This document shows positions 47,341-58,727 of a stretch of 64,000 bases of DNA, one piece after another. The DNA comes from Leucaena leucocephala (taxonomy: Eukaryota; Streptophyta; Magnoliopsida; Fabales; Fabaceae). The stretch spans positions 3,658,001 to 3,722,000 of the forward strand of contig CM073547.1 of assembly GCA_037074615.1 (NCBI GenBank). Direction: 5' to 3'. The position numbers were made by a program, and so were the translations under genes. Position 1 is the first letter of the stretch, and every line of letters starts with the position of its first letter. Under the pieces are notes generated by a model. The model worked only from the letters and a program-made list of their open reading frames with translations. It was not told the origin of the DNA and did not search any database.

Positions 47341-48020
47341 GCTACCGCTCTTCTCTTCTTCATCCACTTGCTTCATCCCATCCATCTCCTCTTTTACAGA
47401 AAAATTCTGCAAAAATCCTGCATGTTTCTTCTTCTGGTGTCAAGACTCTATCTTGCCTTTGTGTGCTTTCACTCGTAGATCTAGTTATTATTATTAATGA
47501 AACGAAAACCCGTGAGATCTGAATAATATTACTATAACTACAATCCTCGAAAACTACACTGAATTAGGAGTACTAATTGTTCGTTTCTGGTCGGCGGATC
47601 TTTTTCTTACAAACCATGCTACAGGGAATATTTTCGGAGGTTATGGTGTGGCGCGTACAAAAGAAAGCTTACTCTGTAATCCTGTCTGTCACCACACCAA
47701 AAGCCTGGAAATTTCCTTCCTTGGAAAAGAAAATGGTTTCATATCCTTTTACTGCTAAAAGTCTCTCAATCTTTCAACTTACGAATTTTTTATTTCACTT
47801 CACATTACAGACCATTGGACGTTGGTCTATTGGTGTGGTTTTGTTAACAGAATAGCCCCATTCAAGTCCAATGTACGAAGGTCATCAGTGAAGCCCAGTA
47901 GCATTAGAGACACGTGTCTTGTGCACGTGCTGAATATTTTTGTTTGATCTTCTTATCATCACGTGAATCAAGAGCCAAACCAAGGATTAGTTTGAGGTTA
48001 AAGCAAGGATTTGCTCACAC
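47341..48020. other. Leader intron and 5' flank of TNL-3
   Basis: No gene was recognised. The small frames at 47,247-47,522 and 47,577-47,855 show no domain. The region 47,920-48,020 aligns with 36,530-36,665 of TNL-2. Confidence 0.45.
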
Positions 48021-51000
48021 ATGGATGCAACCATTGCTTTAATGCTCATAGAAGCTGTCTTGATTTTGATAGCTATAGCAATTTCTAAAGCTATCAGATT
48101 AATCTCTCCGCTTGATGATAGGTAACATCTTCTATAAATGGTCCCGTTCTCTTTATATTCTTGTTCGGTTTGCTGATAGCCCAATATTTATTGATGGTTT
48201 CTGTCTATTTGTAGTGGTAAAGATGCTGTTAGTTCGATTCCTGCAGTTTCTTCTCCTCCTTCTCACATCATTGTTGCTCCTCCTGAAACCAAGTACGACG
48301 TCTTTCTTAGCTTTAGAGGGGAAGACACTCATGACAGTTTCTCAAGTTATCTCTATGAAGCACTTTGCGATGCTAACCTTCGAACTTTTATGGATCACAA
48401 GCTCCACGAAAGAGAGCATGTCTCACCACTTATTCTGAATACAATAGAGGAATCAGAGGTATCTTTGATTATTTTCTCCGAAGATTATGCCTCTTCAACA
48501 TGGTGCATGGATGAGCTCCTTCATATTATAAAATGTCGGGATCAATACGGAAGGATTGTCATACCTATTTTCTACCATGTTGATCCATCAAATATTCGCA
48601 AACAAACTGAGAGTTTCGGAGATGGATTTGCTATTCTTAAGCAGAGATTTATGCACAACCAAGAAAAAGTGCAGGAGTGGACAACTGCTTTGATCCAATC
48701 AACAAATCTCTCTGGGTGGGATTCAAACAATATCAGGTAGCAGCTTCTACTCATTCTTCACTTATATTTTCTTTCTTTGGGTATTAAACATGATCATTCT
48801 TTTAATTTATATTTGTGCTAGGTCCGAACCCAAACTTATTAAAAAGATTGTCAAAGATATTTTGAGCAAATTGAATAGCAAGTCGTCCTTTCATTTTGAA
48901 GGATTAGTTGGGATTAATCATCAGATTCAGAAAATTGAAGAGCTACTGAATGAAGCTCGCATTGTGGGAATATGGGGTATGGGTGGTATTGGTAAGACTA
49001 CTCTTGCTAGAGCTGTATTTCACAAGTTGAAAGCACAGTTTGAAGCTTTCTCCTTTGTTGAAAATGTAAGAGAACAACTAGCAATAATTGGGTTTGACAG
49101 GTTACAGCAAGAATGTCTCAAAGAATTAATAAAAGATGAGGACATTAATGTCTTTGACATAAAATCCAATTTTGTGAGAAGTAGGCTTCGACGCAAAAAA
49201 ATTCTTCTGATCCTAGATGATGTGGACAATTCAATACCAGCTGAAGATTTAACTGAAGTGTATCGTTGGTTTGGAGAAGGAAGTAGAATTATTGTAACAT
49301 CAAGAGACATGCAAGTACTTCGTAATGCTTTTGCATTTTCAACATACTCTGTTCCAAGATTGGATTTTCATGATGCCCTTCATGTCTTCAGTTTGAAAGC
49401 ATTCAAACAAAATGAGCCATTTGAAGGTTATATGGAGTTATCAGAATATGTAGTGGATTATTGTCAAGGAAATCCATTGGCCCTTGTAATGTTGGGTTCT
49501 TTTCTTCAGGGCAGAGGAAAAGAAGAGTGGGAAAGTTCTTTGGAAAAAATAGACGAAGCTCCACCCAAGTACATTATTGATGTTCTGAAATTGAGTTTTG
49601 ATAGACTTGATGAGCACCAAAAGAATATGTTTCTTGACATAGCATTTTTCATCAAGGAAAGAGTTAAAGTTTCTTCGGACCTAATAAGCGGATTATATGG
49701 TTCTTCTGTAGATATTGACATTAGTGTTCTTAATGATAGATCCCTCACTTCATTTGATCATAATGGCTATATTCAAATGCATGATCTTGTGAGGGACATG
49801 GGCGTTGAAATTGCCAGACAACAGTCATTCGCTAATCCTAATAGCCCTGTTCGACTGCGAAGTTATAGGGACATTTATGATTTTTTCATTAGTAACAAGG
49901 TAATAATTTAATTGTCTGTTATTATTTTATCTCATCTTCTATGATATTTTGGTGATTTTTATATTTTGCTTTTTTTTGGTGACTTGCTTACTAGGTGACT
50001 GGGTCAATTCGATGCTTGTCATTGGACATGAGCAAGATAAAAAGGATTCCATTGACGATCAATGACCTTCGAAAGATGCATAATTTAATATTTCTAAAAA
50101 TTTATTGGTCTGATTGGAGAGGGCATCCAAAGTTGATTATTGGTAAAGATATGAGTTATCTTCCAGATGAACTAATTGAGGGATGTTAGTTGGGAAGAAT
50201 ATCCAAACTTCTGTGTGGAGAATTTTGTTGAGCTTCAAATTCCTAATAGTCATATCGGGCAACTTTGGAAAGGAGATCAAGTATGCATCAGTTTCTTTGT
50301 CTAATTCTAAACTCTCTGAACTTTTATGCATCAGTTTCTTTGTCTAATTCTAAACTATCTGAACTTTTATTTTAGATATCTCAGGCATCAAACATTGACC
50401 AAATAATTCATGATGCACATTTTTTTGCTATTTGGAGAAAATTACTTGTTAGTTGTGAAAATTTCAACATATTACCCCCATTAGCCCTAAGATTTTGCAC
50501 CCCCTACATATCGGGACCCAAATTTACTAATAACCAATTTTTCAAGCTTTATGGACCTTTTTTTGCCTTAAATCTCCCGTTTTTAGTTGTCATTAGAGAA
50601 ATTCATGATTAGATTGTGTAGTTATCTAACATATTGCTTCTTTTTTCAGCATTTTCCAAATTTAAAGAAGATCAATGTAAGCCACTCCAGATATCTCACT
50701 GCAGTCCGAGATCTGTCACAAGCCCCAAATCTTGAATGCTTAAATGTTGATGGCTGTGTAAGTTTGGATCAAATCCATTCTTCGAACTGCCCCAGTGAAC
50801 CTTACCGATTTTTGTCTAAGAGATGGTGGGCCAAAGCGGATAAACGTTGGTGACACGATTAAAGGGAGAAATTGATCAGGGTTAGTGATTGTGCACAATC
50901 ATCTGGATCTTCACAAGTTGTCATCGAATAAAGTGACAATGAAGCTCTTGGCATGTAGCAAGATCATGTCTGGTGTTGGATTTAAACATTTGGTAATGCA

Positions 51001-51480
51001 ATTCTCAGAGATAGCAGAATTGAGATTGGGGTAACAAAGCTTGGGCTTTTACTTCCATTTGAGTCTGGGAGTTTCAAGCAACATTGTACGATGATTTTTG
51101 TGATTGTGACTATCGTCATTGGCCTGGTCATTTGATTCTTGTGACAGGGAGACATGGAGTAGAAAGCGGTGTGGCTTCGCCATTAAGAAGAGAAGTGGAT
51201 AATGATAATGAAGAGGGGATGAGGTTGGAAGTTGAAGAAGAGGATGAGTTAACGGCACCAGTGGAGTATTGTACAAGTAACACTAATACTAGTGTATTAG
51301 CAAGAATTCCCATTAACATCGCTCGCTGCTCATTGTAGTCGCAACTGAGATTAAATAAGACTCATATTATTGGAAATGCAAGAGGTTACAGCATTCCACA
51401 AGTTTCAATTTTAAAAAGCAAAAGGATTCAACCCCTCATAGATCTAACACTGCTTTTGGACATATTCCAGTATCCCATAT
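48021..51480 (+). pseudogene. TNL-3: intact TIR-NB-ARC, decayed LRR
   Basis: The exons are 48,021-48,121, 48,215-48,736, 48,822-49,899, 49,995-50,279 and 50,650 to about 51,480. Exon 1 encodes MDATIALMLIEAVLILIAIA. The TIR has YDVFLSFRGEDTHD and STWCMDELLHI. NB-ARC has GMGGIGKTTLA, KILLILDDVD, GSRIIVTSRD, GNPLALVMLG and MHDLVRDMG. Exons 1-3 are fully open. Exon 4 gains four bases relative to paralogues near 50,170 and stops at 50,187, predicting a product of about 631 residues with only a stub of LRR. Exon 5 starts HFPNLKKINVSHSRYL but has a stop at 50,851 and further frameshifts. Only scattered pieces (VEEEDELTAP, ILARIP) remain near 51,230-51,310. A TIR-NB-ARC protein with little LRR remains possible. 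The N-terminal half resembles TNL-2 and the second half of NB-ARC resembles TNL-1. Confidence 0.8.
50284..50369 (+). repeat. 43-bp tandem duplication in TNL-3 intron 4
   Basis: A unit starting tgcatcagtttctttgtc at 50,284 is repeated at 50,327 with one difference (actctctg against actatctg). Confidence 0.9.
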
Positions 51481-51891
51481 GCCTAATTATTCTTGTTGCT
51501 TCTCTGTTTCTGCTTCTCAGAGATCAACAAGTCAAATGCCTCGGTCAAAAACAAACCTCCCAGGATACCCTATTAAGTATCTTCTATTCGAGATCAATGG
51601 GAGTATAAATTATCAAAATTATATCTAAGAAATAAGATCTTTCCAACAGTACATAGAACTTACATTCACCAAATGAATACATACACTACATGTAAGTGGG
51701 AGGATATTGCGGGTTTAATCTCGCCTATGATCTCAAATTATTAGTGTCCATCACTCTATTTCAAAACAAAAAAAAAAAAGGGAAAAAGAATCGAAGATAG
51801 AGGGGGGGAAAGAGGCTACAGTGTAATGTTGATACGTGGGCACAAAAACAATACCTACACATGGATCCATAGAGTAAAGCATCAAAAGTCA
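51481..51891. other. Spacer between convergent TNL-3 and TNL-4
   Basis: This is the shared 3' flank of two convergent TNL copies. It has an A-rich tract at about 51,767-51,779 and no gene. Confidence 0.4.
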
Positions 51892-54800
51892 TCACCTACT
51901 GATACTTCTTGAAAACCATAAAAGAAACGAAATGGAGTCAAGATCTAAGCGAATGGGAAAATGAACAAAGAAATCTCCAGCCAATTCTTGCCATATGTCG
52001 ATACTAAAATTAGGCATGTCCCATTTTGATTCTGCTGCAATATCATAGTCATTGCCACCCCATACTATTGCTTCTTTATCCAGTGACATTCTTATATCTA
52101 TAACAGGTTGAATCCTTCTGCAACAACCAGATTCTGCAAGTGATTTCAACATTGAAATCCCAGGAATGTTCCAAACTTCACTCCCAATAATCTCACTTCT
52201 CTGTAATGTCACTTGTGTTAATAATGGCCACCGTGTGATGCTATTAGGAACTCTGCATGTTAATAATCTGTAACTTGTACTGCTACAATAGCAATCCATT
52301 TCTGTCATTATGATCTCGTCTTCAATCTCCAATAATGGCTTCCTTTTTCCATGATAAGAGTTATAATCTGTGATTACCCCTTCTGTTATCCTCTTTTCTT
52401 CAAGCTCCAATGGCATTCTCACCATGACCTCTTCTGTTATTACCTTTTCTTCAAGCTCCATTAATGGCTTTCTCACCATCGCTCTGAGTTCATTGACTAC
52501 ATCTTTGGAAAGGATATTCTTAAGCTCTCCATGTTCAGAAAGAAAGTTGAAACGTTCGTTGAAATTGCCAAACTCAGTAAGATCTAACCAGCGAAGTGAA
52601 CTAACAAATGGAAGTAAAGATGACAATTTCAACTTTGAACTCTCAATATTGTACAAGCAATGGTCTTCTGATGATAATATCTCTGACAATAATACTGACA
52701 CAAGTTTAACCCGAAACCCAGAGAAAATATTGCCATCGTTTGAGACGAAGAGCTTCACAGTCAATTTATGGAACAATGAATTGTTAAGATCCAGAAAATT
52801 GTAGACAGCAACTAAACCTGAATTTGTCTCCTTAATATTGCCACCAATGTTTATATATTTAAGGTCTTTGCAATCTCGTATGGATAAATGGGAAAGCTTG
52901 TTTAGGCTACTTGAAGAATAAATTTGAGTCAAATTCTCACATTCATCAAGATATATCATACACATATTGGGGGCTTGAGACAGATTTGGAAGCTCAATCA
53001 TATGCTTTGAGGCAGTTAGATTCATTACTCCTAAATTTGGGAAATGCTGAAAAAGAGAAAAAACGGAAATAAATTAATTACTTAACAATTAAATTCTCTA
53101 TGTATATAGATACTAACAGGGTTGAGTCAAGTAGAAAATACTAGCCTCGAACTAAAGTTTTAATCCTGTTAATAGAAGTGCCTACATTTAGTATATAACT
53201 GTGTCTATAATATGATTGCTTGTAATAAGAGGATACTTTTGAGCAACAAAAAATATTATCTCTATAAGATTGTTGGAAAATGATATTTCTCCAGTCTGTA
53301 ACATAAGAGTTAGTTGACTAATTTTAATAGATTAAGAAAGCCAAATAAATTAGTTAATTATGACTAAATTTAAATCCCTAAAGATGAACTTATATTATAT
53401 ATTCATTAATCTACCTAAATTATTCAACTAATTCTTATATTAATTATAATTAACTGATTTATTTAGTTTATTTAATTTACCTAAATTAATCAACTAGCTC
53501 TTATATTAAGAATTTGATGGAGTATATATATATGTACCTGTTCTGCATCCCAAAGTTTTTGGAGTTGATTATGAGGCATTTCAAGTTCCATAAGATTCTC
53601 TGCACAAAAGCTCAATGGTACAGATGGTAGAGGATAATCTTCCCAAAAGAAAAACCTCAACTCTTCAGGAAGATTATCAAGTCCTTCAGAAATATGCACT
53701 TTTGAAGGCTCTGTAAAATCAGACTTGTAAAACTTGAGAAATTTCAATGCATTCATCTTTCTGAAGGCATTAGCCTGCAACGTTATCTCTTTTGTCTTGT
53801 TCATATCCAAAGATATGTGTCGAATCGTTCCACTCCCCTAGTCAACAAATACACATATCACATAAAAAAGTCTCAAAATTGAAAATAAGGAAATTAAAGA
53901 GGAGATATAGTGCCTGTTTGGTTTTTGTGAAACCAAAGTTTTAAAAATCCTTTTGAGACAAAATTTTAGTTTGGAAAAATTTTAAAACAAATAGCCATAT
54001 TTGTTTAAATGGGCTTTTAAACTAAATTATAGTTTAAAATCAAGGTTTCAAATAAGCTGGTCAGAGCAGCTTATGGAACAGTAAACTACTCATGAACTAA
54101 CCAATTACTATATTACCCTTACTTTTTCTTACACCCTCTCTTCTACTTTTTCTTACATCCCCTCTCATCTCTCATACTTTTTCTCTCTTTTCTTTCTTAC
54201 ACCCTCTCTCCTCTCTCCTTTCATCTTTTATCTCTCCTCATTTAATACTCATACCCTTTTTCGTAATTTACTAATAATAAAAGTACTTTTAAAAATAACT
54301 ATTCAAACACTCATTTATTTAAAATCACTTTTTTCATAATCTCTTCTCCAAAAGCCCTTTTCTATAAGCTGTTCAAAAGTCCCTTTTTTTCATAAGCCTG
54401 TTTTTAAAATCCTATCCAAACAGGCCATAATATATACTAAAAGTGATCATAAATTGGTAAATTGGTACCTTTTTATTGATGAAAAGATGATAAACATCGT
54501 TGTGTTTCCACAATCGAATAGGTCTTTCAGGATCAACGATAAATTGTTGTCTGCAAATTTCTTGGCCCATTTCTCTTACAAGATCATGCATCTCAATTCC
54601 ACCAAACTGATCCATCGAAATGAGAGATCTTTCTTTAAGAACACTTATCTCAATATATACAGAGAAGTCATAGAATCCTCTTATAAAGTTTAAAGAAATC
54701 TTATAACTTGTCTCCCTCAATAAATTTGCCAAGTCGAGAAACACATTCTTTTGCTTCTCATCAAGCCCATCAAAACTCAGTTTGAGAACAGTAAAAATGT

Positions 54801-56954
54801 CTTTATGTGGTGCATGTTTTAGTTTTTGCAATGCACTTTCCCACACTTCCTTTGTTCTTCCATAAAGAAAACAACCCAACACTACAAGAGCTAATGGGTT
54901 TCCTTGACAATAATCCACAACCAATTTTGATAACTCCAAATAGCTTTTCAATGGCTCATTTTCTTTAAATGCTTTTAAACAGAAGAGATTTAGAGCATCA
55001 CAGAACTCTAATTTCTGAACATGATATGTTGTAGTTGCAGAAGCATTCTTAAGAACTTGCATGTCTCTTGAAGTAACAATAATTCTACTTCCTTCTCCAA
55101 ACCAATCACATAACTTGGTTAAATCTTCGGCTGTTAATAAATTGTCCACATCATCAAGTATCAGAAGGATTTTTCTTCGTTGAAGCCTACGTTTCACAAA
55201 AGTGGATTTCATGTTGTAGATGTGAAGGCCCTCATCTTTTAATAATTCTTTAAGGCATTCTTCCATTAATTTGTTCAGTCCAATTCTTGCAAGTTGTTCT
55301 CTTACATTTCCAACAAATGAGGAAGCTTCAAATAGTGATTTCAACTTGTGAAACAAAGCTTTGGCAAGTGTAGTTTTACCTATACCACCCATGCCCCATA
55401 TGCCCACAATCCGAGCATGAATCAATAGTTCTTCGATTTTCTCAATTTGATGACTAATGCCCACAAGTCCTTCAAGATGACATGATGATGATGATGATGA
55501 TGATGATGTACAGTAGTTCAGTTTGCTCAAGATATCTTTGACAACTTTCTTAATGAGTTTGGACTCAGGCCTAGCACAAATTCATATTTTTTTTTTATTA
55601 AAAAAGCATGTCTAATAGACAGAAACATTAACTAGAAAAAAATTCATAGTACAATTTGGTAGGCTCATGAAATTAAAATGGATTAGAAAAATTAAAAGGA
55701 AAAATTGCCCATAAATAACCGTTTTAAATAATTAATTGTCCAATAGTATCTGAATTTGAGTATTAATAGATACTTTTTATATATAAAATCCTTCAGAGTA
55801 CTAGTACTTTAAGTGTATATTAAGTACCATTAAGCAATTAATTCTCCAAACAGGTTAATTTTTTAAATTAATATTTAAATAGCTAATATTTTGATCCTAA
55901 ACTAAGATCCCTCTACTTTATCTTCTAAATTTATAATTTTTTATTCAAACTATTTCTATTATTTTTTTTAATACTTAAGAGGTTTTTTAATAAGGGATAG
56001 TTTTAATGCAAATGGTTAAAGATAATAGAAAAATCAGCACACAATTTTTACAAATAAGTAATTTAACTAATTTTTTTAATCTCTACAAATTATTCTGTGT
56101 TTAGTACTAAAGAGGGTATTAAAACACTATCAGTTGATGAACAAAGCTCTGGTTTTTTAATACAAGGCACATGATCTAGATTAGAAGGTCTAATACCTGG
56201 TATTCTTGGAATCCCATCCAGAAGAGAAGCTTGTTGATTGGATCAAAGCACCTTTCCACTTGTCTAATTTGCCTGGGTTGTCTGTAAATCTTTGCTTCAG
56301 TTTAGCAAATCCATCTCCAAAGCTCCCACTTTGATTGCAGACATTTGATGGATCAATTTTGTAGAAAATAGGTATGACAACCCTTCCAAATTTTTTCTTA
56401 CATTCTAATATATGAACAAGCTCATCCAGACACCAAGTTGAAGAAGCATAATCTGCAGAGAAAATTATCACAGATATCTCTGATTCCTCTATGGTTCTTA
56501 TAAGAATCGGTGAGATATCATCTCCTTTGTGGAGCTTGTGATCCATGAAAGTTTGAATGTTGGCTTTACAAAGTGCTTCATAAAGATAACTTGCGAAATT
56601 GTTGCGAGTGTCTTCGCCTCTAAAGCTGAGAAATACATCATACTTGGTTGCAGGAGGAGGATCAGCAACAACAACATGAGAAGAAGGAGAAGAAGAAACT
56701 GTTGAATTTGAAACAGCTTGGCCTTCACAACTAAAGATGATATAGAAACAAAAGGTAGATAATTATTAGTTAATAGAGAAAGAAAGTAAAGAATTAATAT
56801 GGGGGGCTGTTTAGAAGCAGTAATCAGTTACTAATTACCTTGTCTGATCAACAACATGAAGTGAAGGAGATATAAATCTGAGAGCTTTATTAGTTGCTAT
56901 CGCCAGTAAGATCAATAAACCTTCTATGAGTGTTAAAGCAATGGTTACATCCAT
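51892..56954 (-). CDS. TNL-4: full-length TIR-NB-ARC-LRR immune receptor (1068 aa)
   Basis: This is the only TNL here with every exon open. The exons on the minus strand are 56,954-56,839, 56,730-56,197, 55,570-54,469, 53,837-53,538 and 53,046-51,892, giving 3207 nt with consistent phases. Residues 1-38 form a hydrophobic N-terminus (MDVTIALTLIEGLLILLAIA). The TIR (about 69-210) has YDVFLSFRGEDTRNN and STWCLDELVHI, with the likely NADase glutamate in DEL. A Ser run encoded by TCA repeats lies before NB-ARC, which has GMGGIGKTTLA (about 275), KILLILDDVD, GSRIIVTSRD, GNPLALVVLG and MHDLVREMG (about 544). Exon 4 carries LRR text (LPEELRFFFWEDYPLP) and exon 5 a further LRR plus a post-LRR domain with repeated EELEEK-like acidic stretches. 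It probably acts as an intracellular pathogen sensor; the ligand is unknown. It runs tail to tail with TNL-3. Confidence 0.88.
53911..54428 (-). mobile_element. MITE-like element, family A, copy 3, in TNL-4 intron 3
   Basis: This is the best-preserved copy: the left end is tgcctgtttggttttt, and the right end reverse-complemented is tggcctgtttggatagg. The interior matches copies 1 and 2 in reverse (cttacaccctctc, ttcgtaatttact, aagctggtcagagcagctt). It accounts for most of intron 3; without it the intron would be about 113 bp. Confidence 0.7.
55482..55509 (-). repeat. Coding TCA trinucleotide repeat in TNL-4
   Basis: A run of ATG/TGA trinucleotides on the plus strand reads TCA on the coding strand and gives eight consecutive Ser in the linker just before the NB-ARC domain. 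Confidence 0.9.
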
Positions 56955-57930
56955 TATGGTTACAAATTTCTTGCTTCAGCCTTCAAATTCAGCGATCAAA
57001 TAGCAGGAAAATGGGAGTTAATTCCTGAGGAACTGGGAAAAAAGCTACCTGTCATGAGCAACGAGATGAAAATAAAGGGCGAGAAGGAAATGAACTCTAG
57101 AGGGTGCATGATTAAAGAAAAGACAAGACTCGCAAGTTGGTCATTTAAATAAACCATAAACTTGTCTACGGTCAAGAAGGAGGACTGAGGAAATGGAACT
57201 GATACTGCTATTGCGGATCAGCATTAATAATATATATCTTTATTTGCACTTCACGAGTTAGTGGCTCAAGAAATGAGCAAACACATGTCAGTGAATATTT
57301 ATATAAACAACAAATAAAGTTGCAGCATAATAGATAAATAAATACACTACTTTTCAATGTCACCAATAATTTTGTAGATTCGCCATGGCATGTGTGGCTT
57401 GTTAGTCACGGTTTGTATTTGCTGAAACTATATGGATATTTCATAGAAGAAGATATGAAATGAAACCCTTTTCTTGTGTTTTTTCAATAAATTCCCAAGC
57501 TTTAGTTAGCCGTTGTGGCCAACATGGACTTTGAAAGGATGATTGTGGACTTCTACACAAAATTATTCTCAATAAAACGTGTCTTGACCGTTTTAAGAAG
57601 GAATGACCGACAAGGAGACGAGCAAGTGGAGCCTTTTTAATATACTTAATATAACAACTTAGTTAATTTTGTTAGAGAAAATAAAAAAATAAAATTAATT
57701 AATTAATTATATTTAATATAAGAATAAATTAATTAATTTAAATAGATTAAAAAATATATAATTTTATTTTTTAATTTTTTAACTAAAGGGTAAAGTTGAG
57801 AAATTAGGATAACTTTTTTAAAGTTTAAAATTTAATAGGTATTTTTAAGGTATTTATATAATAATGCTTTTATAAAAAAAATTAATCAACTGAATTATAA
57901 TCGCAACAAAACTAAGTAGTGGATCCTTTT
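56955..57930. other. TNL-4 upstream region
   Basis: This is the likely promoter and leader of TNL-4 on the minus strand. The bases just before the ATG correspond to the gctgaagcaagaaattt leader end seen in paralogues. No copy of the conserved leader segments was recognised. The stretch 57,640-57,900 is AT-rich and resembles repeat family D. Confidence 0.4.
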
Positions 57931-58727
57931 TTCTGCGGCGACTAACCACATCCCACACTTGGTAGAACTTGCCGTCGGACGCCTCCACCGTTGTCAGCCT
58001 GCGTGGTTGTTCTCTTGCAAGTATTGAAGAAGGTTAGAACCTTAGGGCTTTGTCTACTCCCAAAATCCGGTGACATTGATTTGTTCAATCTGGCTTTGAC
58101 TCTATATTTGAATTTGCTCCCTGCGTGGTCGTGTAACCGTTTGAATAAAGATTGAGTGCTTTTTTTAAAAAAACAAAAAAATTGCTTCAATGGTGTGTAA
58201 TCGGCTATTTTACTTCTGCCCTCTTCATTTTGATTATTAGCGGTTTATATGCTTCGGATTGTTTTGCGGTGGAATGTTGGATTTGTTTTGTATTGGCATT
58301 CTGTTTATTAATCTCTTTATATTATCATAAATTTTGAAAATTCTCAAGGTACAATTTGTGATGCATGATCACTTGGCTCGAGTTGTGTCTGGAAATTTAG
58401 AAGCTTGAGTTTCAATTGTCATTGTTCAGTGGCTTCGAGGAGTTGCCTGAATGAATTGGCTTACGGTGGCATCTTCGTCAATATATCTGTAACAAAAATT
58501 AAAAGGGTATTATATCAATTATGCATATTTCAAATAGGTCCCGTTCTGTGCGGGTATCATTTGCTCTAACTGAATATAGAAGTGGGTAAAGTTAGTTTTT
58601 TCAACGAACTCTGAAGATCATATTTTTATAGCACACATCACATATTTCATTGACTTCCCTCTGTTCTTCATTTTCTGGCAGATAATCTATTCGTGGGACT
58701 TCACAGAAGAATTTGAACACTTGCAAT
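57931..58727 (+). promoter_or_regulatory. TRM61 promoter and 5' leader region
   Basis: This is a less AT-rich block directly upstream of TRM61. A good acceptor (ttctggcag, about 58,672-58,680) precedes the coding exon, so a 5' untranslated exon with an intron is likely. Its donor was not fixed. The short frames here are not conserved proteins. Confidence 0.4.

Noticed and set aside
48112..48438. Open frame overlapping TNL-3 exon 2
   Set aside because: It is a shifted frame over the TIR exon; the correct frame follows from splicing exon 1 to 48,215.
52370..52804. Plus-strand open frame of 144 codons
   Set aside because: It is the antisense shadow of TNL-4 exon 5; Ser-rich because it mirrors Glu- and Leu-rich coding DNA.
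48021..56954. TNL-3 and TNL-4 as a paired sensor and helper
   Set aside because: They are tail to tail, TNL-3 is broken, and neither has an integrated decoy domain.
58152..58337. Hydrophobic open frame of 61 codons before TRM61
   Set aside because: It lies in the TRM61 leader region, has an AT-rich hydrophobic bias and no conserved product.
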